From Gammaproteobacteria bacterium (lineage in GTDB: Bacteria; Pseudomonadota; Gammaproteobacteria; UBA1113), in NCBI GenBank assembly GCA_019752835.1, contig JAIELR010000174.1, positions 1 to 6,473 on the forward strand: a stretch of DNA of 6,473 nucleotides, in the 5' to 3' direction. Shown here in pieces: positions 1 to 4,165 of this stretch. The notes below the pieces were generated by a model that did no database searches, had not been told where the DNA came from, and saw only the letters and a list, made by a program, of their open reading frames with translations. A program made the position numbers and the translations under genes. How positions within the stretch are numbered: the first letter of the stretch is position 1; the number at the start of each line of letters is the position of its first letter.

Positions 1-633
1 CTTATCCGGCCCGAAACGCTCAATGCGGTGATTCCCTCCGGCGATAATGTCGGACTATCTGCCTTGTTTTGCTTGGCACAAAGTGCGGACGGACGGGCTA
101 TGCTTGCGCAACCCGCGGTGGTTCAGCTTATCCGACCCGAAGCGTTCAATGCGGTGATTCCCTCCGGCGTTAATGCCGGGCTATCATCTGCCTTGTTTTG
201 CTTGGCACAAAGTGAGACCGGACAGGCTATGCTTGCGCAACCCGCGGTGATTCAGCTTATCCGGCCCGAAGCGCTCAATGCGGTGATTCCCTCCGGCGAT
301 CAGGCCGGAGAATCTGCCTTGTTTTGCTTGGCACAAAGTAAGACTGGACGAGCTATGCTTGCGCAACCCGACCTCATTAAGCTTATCCGGCCCGAAACGC
401 TCAATGCGGTGATTCCCTCCGGCGATAATGTCGGACTATCTGCCTTGTTTTTCTTGGCAGGACATACGGACGGACGGGCCATTCTTGCGCAACCCGCGGT
501 GGTTCAGCTTATCCGGCCCGAAGCGCTCAATGCGGTTATTCCTTCAGGGATTTATGTCGGAAAATCTGCAGTGTTTTGGTTGGCAACGAGTGTGGACGGG
601 CGATCTATTCTTTTACAACCAAAGGTGTTTAAG
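1..633 (+). repeat. Five in-frame tandem direct repeats of 126/129 bp
   Basis: Units run 1-126, 127-255, 256-381, 382-507 and 508-633; a degenerate sixth starts at 634. All are 126 bp except the second, which is 129 bp because it carries one extra Ser codon in GLSSALF. Units 1 and 4 are identical over their first 70 bases (1-70 = 382-451). Conservation falls towards the 3' end: unit 5 is visibly diverged and unit 6 breaks off after LIRPGAINTI. Near-identity at synonymous sites points to recent duplication or gene conversion. The array probably continues left of the window. Confidence 0.93.
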
Positions 634-876
634 CTTATCCGGCCAGGAGCTATCAATACTATTATTTTATCAAAGTGTTATGCTAAACAGCCTACCTTTC
701 CGTCCCTCAATTCCAACCCAACGCTTTTCGCCAATAAACAAGATGCATCAAAATCACCTACAGCGGGACAGTCAAAACAGGAAAAAGAAAGTAATCCATT
801 AAACACCATTAGTAGAAAACGGCCTTTTTTGGAAGAGGAAAGTGGGCCCGGGAAGCTTGGCCCTAAGTTTGAGTGA
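1..876 (+). CDS. Tandem 42-residue helical repeat protein, C-terminal part (5' end outside window)
   Basis: The frame is open from base 1, so the gene starts upstream; the first in-window start-like codon (GTG at 28) lies inside a repeat and is not a real start. The 291 visible residues hold five tandem repeats (residues 1-211) and a partial sixth (about 212-225). Each unit reads roughly LIRPEALNAVIPSGDNVG followed by SALFCLAQSADGRAMLAQP, with conserved Gly, Ala, Leu and Pro, as in ankyrin-, HEAT- or Arm-like helix-turn-helix solenoids. The 42-residue period suits Arm or HEAT lengths, but I cannot assign the family. The tail (226-291) is polar and low in complexity, with a basic cluster SRKRP (271-275) and EEE (278-280), ending at TGA 874-876. 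No catalytic motif, signal peptide or membrane segment is visible. Solenoid proteins of this style with charged tails are common among effectors of Legionella-like bacteria, so a host- or protein-binding role is plausible but inferred. The reading frame is certain; the function is unknown. Confidence 0.85.
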   Translation, partial: LIRPETLNAVIPSGDNVGLSALFCLAQSADGRAMLAQPAVVQLIRPEAFNAVIPSGVNAGLSSALFCLAQSETGQAMLAQPAVIQLIRPEALNAVIPSGDQAGESALFCLAQSKTGRAMLAQPDLIKLIRPETLNAVIPSGDNVGLSALFFLAGHTDGRAILAQPAVVQLIRPEALNAVIPSGIYVGKSAVFWLATSVDGRSILLQPKVFKLIRPGAINTIILSKCYAKQPTFPSLNSNPTLFANKQDASKSPTAGQSKQEKESNPLNTISRKRPFLEEESGPGKLGPKFE

Positions 877-924
877 TCTTGCTACAATTTTTTAGAACGG
901 ATTAATATTGGAGAGCCTAAAAAA

Positions 925-940
925 GGGCACCGTCAAGTTG
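925..940 (+). repeat. Putative left terminal inverted repeat of the IS6-like remnant
   Basis: GGGCACCGTCAAGTTG lies 47 bases upstream of the transposase ATG. IS6-family ends commonly begin GG(C/T)(A/T)CTGTTGCAA, and this sequence fits that pattern loosely. There is no partner in the window, so the boundary is inferred only from position and resemblance. Confidence 0.45.
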
Positions 941-970
941 TTTCGGTTGATATGCTAAACTGAGTTATTT

Positions 971-977
971 GAGGGAG
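971..977 (+). promoter_or_regulatory. Ribosome binding site of the IS6 transposase
   Basis: GAGGGAG sits 9 bases before ATG 987. It favours 987 as the original transposase start over the in-frame TTG at 969, which would lie before this site. Confidence 0.5.
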
Positions 978-986
978 CAATCTCCG

Positions 987-1387
987 ATGTCAGAAGCTAT
1001 AGTTCGTTATAAAGGTTACCGTTACCCGGCGGTGCTTATCGGTCATGCGGTTTGGCTGTATTATCGCTTTATGCTGAGCCTAAGGATGTCGAAGAGTTAT
1101 TGCAAAGTCGTGGCATCCAAGTCAGCTATGAAAGCATCCGAGAATGGGGCTTAACATTTGGCCAAGGTTTTGCGAATCAACTGAAAAAAAGAACGCCAAA
1201 ACGTGGGGGTAAATGGCATCTTAATGAGGTGTGCATCGTAATAAATCGAACGAAACATTGGTTATGGCGAGCGGTAGACCAAGAGGGTTATGAATTGGAC
1301 ATTTTGCTCCAGTCGAGACGGCACAAAAAAGCGGCCTTGTGTTTTTTTAAGAAGCTTTTAAAAGGATTGCTTTATGTGCCAAGAGTC
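987..1387 (+). pseudogene. IS6-family DDE transposase, frameshifted and truncated
   Basis: The first segment (987 to about 1083) reads MSEAIVRYKGYRYPAVLIGH and on to FMLSLR, the usual IS6 N-terminus with its helix-turn-helix lead-in. The match then moves to the -1 frame (about 1085 onward): DVEELLQSRGIQVSYESIREWG, then KRGGKWHLNEVCIVIN, then KHWLWRAVDQEGYELDILLQ, then RRHKKAALCFFKKLLKG. A single-base deletion near 1081-1087 explains this, since restoring one G gives LSLRDVEELL. In functional members the WHL(D)E motif provides the first catalytic Asp; here it is Asn (HLNE). After YVPRV the expected TDKLKSY region with the second Asp, and the part with the catalytic Glu, are absent. Three independent lesions make it inactive; it was once a roughly 230-residue cut-and-copy transposase. 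Confidence 0.85.
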
Positions 1388-1533
1388 TTTGTATATCCTG
1401 TTTGCCATTCAATGCTCCACGTTTCTCAAAAGCGGAAGTTACTACTTTGCTCCCACAAATGACCACCGCCACTGTCAATTATGCGTCGAAAACTATATAC
1501 TCTCAACCATTCTACTTTTCGGTAAACAATCCC
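1388..1533 (+). other. Junction/leader between IS remnant and methyltransferase gene
   Basis: The methyltransferase frame stays open upstream to a TTG at 1402 and contains an ATG at 1459. The peptide it would encode (PFNAPRFSKAEVTTLL, then MTTATVNYASKTIYSQPF) does not look like the family N-terminus. No Shine-Dalgarno sequence precedes 1402 or 1459. I read the stretch as non-coding debris and leader holding a possible promoter. An N-terminal extension of the methyltransferase cannot be excluded. Confidence 0.5.
1472..1501 (+). promoter_or_regulatory. Possible sigma70-type promoter for the methyltransferase gene
   Basis: CTGTCA (1472-1477, 4/6 to TTGACA) is separated by 18 bases from TATACT (1496-1501, 5/6 to TATAAT). 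Initiation about 7 bases on would leave a leader of about 25 bases before ATG 1534, which agrees with that start. The match is moderate in AT-rich DNA, so chance is possible. Confidence 0.35.
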
Positions 1534-2628
1534 ATGCAACTCCCCGAGCCATCACCGGCAATGCTGGCCAATAGCCATCAATTAACCAATATTATCGCTG
1601 AAAAAATCATCGCGCAAGGCCCTATTAGCTTTGCCGATTATATGCAAATGGCGCTTTACTACCCTGGATTGGGCTATTATAGCGCTGGAAATCAAAAATT
1701 TGGACCCGCAGGTGATTTTATCACGGCGCCTGAATTATCCAGCTTATTTTCCCATACGCTAGCCCATTATATTACTGAACGTTTCGCCACTCTTGAGCAT
1801 CAAAATATACTTGAATTTGGGGCAGGCTCGGGTATCATGGCGGCCGATATACTATTGCATCTTGCTGAACTTAATCAATTGCCTGAGCATTATTATATCC
1901 TTGATCTCAGCGCCGATTTACGCGAGCGTCAAGCCTTAACGCTGCAACAAAAATGCCCAGAGCTGAGCCATCACGTTATTTGGCTCGATCGCCTCCCTGA
2001 ACATTTTAGCGGCATTATTCTTGCCAATGAAGTGATCGATGCGATGCCTGTGCATCTATTCCATTGGCATGACAATCAATTGCATGAACGAATGGTCAAT
2101 AGACAAAATGGAGAGTTTTGCTGGAAAGACGCGCCATTAAGTGCTGAACGTCTGGCAACTTACCTAGCTCCCTACCTTCCCAAACTGCCTCAACCCTATA
2201 TATCTGAGGTTAATTTAGCGTGCGAAGCTTGGCTGCAAAGCCTGAGCGATTGTATTGATCAGGCTGAAGTCTTGATTATTGATTATGGTTTTCCTGATAC
2301 GATTTTTTATCATCCGCAACGCAATACCGGCACCTTAATGTGTCATTATCGCCATCTTGCTCATGGTGATCCCTTTTTGTGGCCTGGTTTGCAAGATATC
2401 ACGGCTCACGTTAATTTTTCGAGCTTAGCTCAAACGGCTGTCAATGTGGGATTTAGTGTTGAAGAATATGACACCCAAGCGAATTTTTTAGTGCATCATG
2501 GGATATTACACTTGGCTGAGCGAGACGATATAGGTGAGCAGTATATCTTGGGTCAGGCCTTAAAGCGTTTATTATTACCGACAGAGATGGGTGAGTTGTT
2601 TCAGGTGTTGCGGTTGAGGAAGGGGTAG
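1534..2628 (+). CDS. MidA/NDUFAF7-family SAM-dependent methyltransferase (COG1565)
   Basis: A 364-residue protein when started at ATG 1534. MQLPEPSPAMLANSHQL is the typical family opening; upstream in-frame starts (TTG 1402, ATG 1459) would add an untypical extension, although no strong ribosome site precedes 1534. Family marks in order: FADYMQMALYYPGLGYYSAG (33-52), GDFITAPELSSLF (60-72), the SAM-binding glycine loop LEFGAGSG (93-100), ANEVIDAMPVHLF, LIIDYGFP, and the hallmark GTLMCHYRHLAHGDPFLW followed by PGLQDITAHVNF. The class I Rossmann methyltransferase fold is clear. The eukaryotic relative NDUFAF7 methylates an arginine of the complex I subunit NDUFS2; bacterial substrates are not established, so protein-arginine methylation here is extrapolation. 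The protein should be cytosolic: no signal peptide or membrane segment. It ends 44 bases before the QueD-like gene, whose promoter lies within this gene's tail, so the two can be transcribed separately or by read-through. Confidence 0.9.
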   Translation: MQLPEPSPAMLANSHQLTNIIAEKIIAQGPISFADYMQMALYYPGLGYYSAGNQKFGPAGDFITAPELSSLFSHTLAHYITERFATLEHQNILEFGAGSGIMAADILLHLAELNQLPEHYYILDLSADLRERQALTLQQKCPELSHHVIWLDRLPEHFSGIILANEVIDAMPVHLFHWHDNQLHERMVNRQNGEFCWKDAPLSAERLATYLAPYLPKLPQPYISEVNLACEAWLQSLSDCIDQAEVLIIDYGFPDTIFYHPQRNTGTLMCHYRHLAHGDPFLWPGLQDITAHVNFSSLAQTAVNVGFSVEEYDTQANFLVHHGILHLAERDDIGEQYILGQALKRLLLPTEMGELFQVLRLRKG

Positions 2629-2642
2629 ACTTCGTTTATAAT
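2614..2642 (+). promoter_or_regulatory. Sigma70-type promoter of the QueD-like / PLP enzyme / TPR-protein gene set
   Basis: TTGAGG (2614-2619, 4/6 to TTGACA), a 17-base spacer, then a perfect TATAAT (2637-2642). Predicted initiation near 2649 leaves a leader of about 24 bases with the AAGGAG ribosome site before GTG 2673. The -35 lies inside the last codons of the methyltransferase gene and the -10 just past its stop. Good hexamers, ideal spacing and sensible placement make this the best promoter in the window. Confidence 0.65.
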
Positions 2643-2658
2643 CGAGACTCATCCAGCC

Positions 2659-2664
2659 AAGGAG
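2659..2664 (+). promoter_or_regulatory. Strong ribosome binding site selecting the GTG start at 2673
   Basis: AAGGAG lies 8 bases before GTG 2673. It decides for this GTG over the in-frame ATG at 2712 (residue 14), which would delete part of the first strand ahead of the zinc-binding FSSGH motif. Confidence 0.75.
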
Positions 2665-2672
2665 CCCTGCCC

Positions 2673-3191
2673 GTGAGTTATCCCACGACCATAGAACTTT
2701 ACAAAGAAGACATGAAATTTTCGTCCGGCCATTATACGATTTTTGGCCCTAATGATAGAGAAAAGCTTCATGGCCATAATTTTACCTTATATGCCGCCAT
2801 TACCACCTACGCCAACGATAATGGTATTGCCTTTGACTATGATATTTATAAAGAAAAATTGCGTAAACTCTGTAAAAGTCTCAGTGGTTATTTTTTACTG
2901 CCAGGAAACTCTCCTTATCAAACCATTGAGCATACCGAGGACTATGTTATTGTTCATTTTGGTAAGGAAAAAATCCCTTTTCCCAAACAGGATGTGCTCA
3001 TTTTACCCCTTAAAAATATCACGGTTGAAGAATTAGCCTTATGGTTTATTCGCGAATTAACCGCCGATAATACCGAAATTGAGGGCTATCAAATAGAACG
3101 CTTACTTATCAAAGTATTTTCTGCGCCAGGCCAATGCGGCACCGCTGAATGGACCAAAACATCTTCACCCTCACCAGAGAGCAAATCATGA
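2673..3191 (+). CDS. 6-pyruvoyl-tetrahydropterin synthase / QueD-family protein, probably lacking the canonical active site
   Basis: 172 residues from GTG 2673. The fold signature is clear: MKFSSGHYTIFG (14-25) and KLHGHNF (31-37) give the three zinc histidines H20, H33 and H35, and NITVEELALWFIREL (115-129) matches the conserved C-terminal helix. Known enzymes of the family (PTPS, QueD 6-carboxytetrahydropterin synthase) act in tetrahydropterin or queuosine/preQ0 synthesis using a Cys four residues before HGH, an Asp-His pair in the LDHxxLN motif and a C-terminal Glu in an E-T-P-like motif. Aligned by eye these are R29, S71-G72 (LSGYFLLP) and S150 (VFSAPGQCGTAEW). Zinc binding therefore looks retained, but standard catalysis does not. 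It is longer than E. coli QueD (about 120 residues), with an insertion around residues 78-112. It may be a related subfamily with another role, or a pseudoenzyme. Its stop overlaps the next start (ATGA), so it is translationally coupled to the PLP enzyme. Family call is fairly sure; substrate unknown. Confidence 0.82.
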   Translation: MSYPTTIELYKEDMKFSSGHYTIFGPNDREKLHGHNFTLYAAITTYANDNGIAFDYDIYKEKLRKLCKSLSGYFLLPGNSPYQTIEHTEDYVIVHFGKEKIPFPKQDVLILPLKNITVEELALWFIRELTADNTEIEGYQIERLLIKVFSAPGQCGTAEWTKTSSPSPESKS

Positions 3192-4165
3192 CCGATTTTT
3201 TTAACAGCACCCTTTCCATGATAGGACAAACACCTTTATTTGAAGTGACACAACTCGAAACAGGCCCCTGCCGCCTGTTTCTTAAACTTGAAAATCAAAA
3301 TCCGGGCGGTTCTATTAAAGATCGCATTGCACTCTCGATGATTGAAGCTGCTGAAAAAGAAGGCAAACTAAAACCAGGTGGAACCATCGTTGAAGCCACC
3401 GCAGGCAATACTGGTATTGCCCTCGGCTTGGTTGCTGGTCTTAAAGGTTATAAACTGAAAATTGTCATGCCCGATAAAATGAGCGCTGAAAAAATAGCAC
3501 ATTTACGCGCCTTGGGCGCTGAGGTCATCATGACACGCTCTGATGTCACTAAAGGCCATCCTGATTATTACCAAGATAAGGCCAAGAAAATGGCTGAAAC
3601 GATGGAGAATGCCTTTTATATCGATCAATTTAATAACCCTGCCAATCCCCTCGCACACGAACAAAGCACCGCCCCTGAAATTTTTGAACAAATGGATCAT
3701 GATGTCGATGCGATTATTTGCGGTGTTGGCTCCGGCGGTACACTCAGCGGCATAGGTCATTATTTTAAAAAACACTCTCCTAAAACACAGATGATCATTG
3801 CCGATCCTGTAGGCTCCATTATTGCCGACATGGTGAATACCGGAAAACACCAGGAATCAGGCTCGTGGCTTGTTGAAGGTGTGGGTGAGGATTTTGTTCC
3901 CAGCATTTGCGATTTGAGTCTGGCTAGCAAAGGCTATTATGTCTCTGATCAAGAATCTTTTCAGACCGCTTATGATTTATTACGTCTTGAAGGTATTTTA
4001 GGCGGCTCATCCACCGGCACTTTGCTTGGCGGCGCCTTAAAATATTGCCACGAACAAACCACGCCTAAGCGCGTAGTGACCTTTGTGTGTGATACCGGCA
4101 ATAAATATTTATCTAAAATGTTTAATCAAGCGTGGTTGGAGCAACAGGGGATTGCAATTCGATGA
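3188..4165 (+). CDS. PLP-dependent cysteine synthase / cystathionine beta-synthase-like enzyme, single catalytic domain
   Basis: 325 residues from ATG 3188, which overlaps the preceding TGA as ATGA; an in-frame ATG at 3149 would run 39 bases further back into the upstream gene and is not needed. Fold-type II PLP enzyme: the Schiff-base lysine is K44 in PGGSIKDR (39-46), the substrate loop is EATAGNTG (69-76), the PLP-phosphate loop GVGSGGT (179-185), and the late conserved elements are EGVGEDFVPSICD (230-242), GGSSTGT (272-278) and CDTGNKYLSKMF (301-312). The EATAGNTG and EGVGEDFVP variants resemble cystathionine beta-synthase-type members more than E. coli CysK (TSGNTG). Likely reactions are beta-replacement on O-acetylserine or serine with sulfide or homocysteine. 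Bacterial relatives often carry a C-terminal CBS (Bateman) pair, about 455 residues in all; this one ends 13 residues after KMF, so it lacks that regulatory module. Cytosolic. Its stop overlaps the start of the large downstream ORF. The exact substrate cannot be settled from sequence. Confidence 0.9.
   Translation: MTDFFNSTLSMIGQTPLFEVTQLETGPCRLFLKLENQNPGGSIKDRIALSMIEAAEKEGKLKPGGTIVEATAGNTGIALGLVAGLKGYKLKIVMPDKMSAEKIAHLRALGAEVIMTRSDVTKGHPDYYQDKAKKMAETMENAFYIDQFNNPANPLAHEQSTAPEIFEQMDHDVDAIICGVGSGGTLSGIGHYFKKHSPKTQMIIADPVGSIIADMVNTGKHQESGSWLVEGVGEDFVPSICDLSLASKGYYVSDQESFQTAYDLLRLEGILGGSSTGTLLGGALKYCHEQTTPKRVVTFVCDTGNKYLSKMFNQAWLEQQGIAIR

Larger units (their letters stand above)
925..1387 (+). 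mobile_element. IS6-family (IS26-like) insertion sequence remnant, right end missing
   Basis: The element seems to begin at GGGCACCGTC (925-934), a plausible left terminal repeat. It carries a short leader and then a transposase whose translation matches the IS6-family DDE layout. Homology stops after the KGLLYVPRV segment (about 1387). No inverted copy of the left end (CAACTTGACGGTGCCC) is present downstream, so the right end and the last third of the element have been lost. It separates the repeat-protein gene from the methyltransferase gene and is a sign of past rearrangement here. Confidence 0.75.

Noticed and set aside
1..633. CRISPR-like array
   Set aside because: The units are in-frame, contiguous, 126/129 bp and code for one repeated peptide; there are no unique spacers.
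428..802. Forward ORF in another frame and the short reverse-strand ORFs over the repeat array (184-366, 300-482)
   Set aside because: They recur in register with the DNA repeats and show no independent protein-like signal; they are by-products of a GC-rich repeated gene.
844..863. GGGCC...GGCCC hairpin near the end of the repeat-protein gene, followed further on by a T run (890-895), as a terminator
   Set aside because: The stem is only five pairs with a ten-base loop, lies within the coding sequence, and the T run starts more than 25 bases after it; this is not a canonical intrinsic terminator.
1402..1533. TTG at 1402 as the methyltransferase start
   Set aside because: There is no ribosome site, the extension is not family-like, and MQLPEPSP at 1534 matches the usual N-terminus.
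3503..3850. Reverse-strand 115-residue ORF inside the PLP-enzyme gene
   Set aside because: It is fully antisense to a gene with clear family motifs and has no recognisable protein features.
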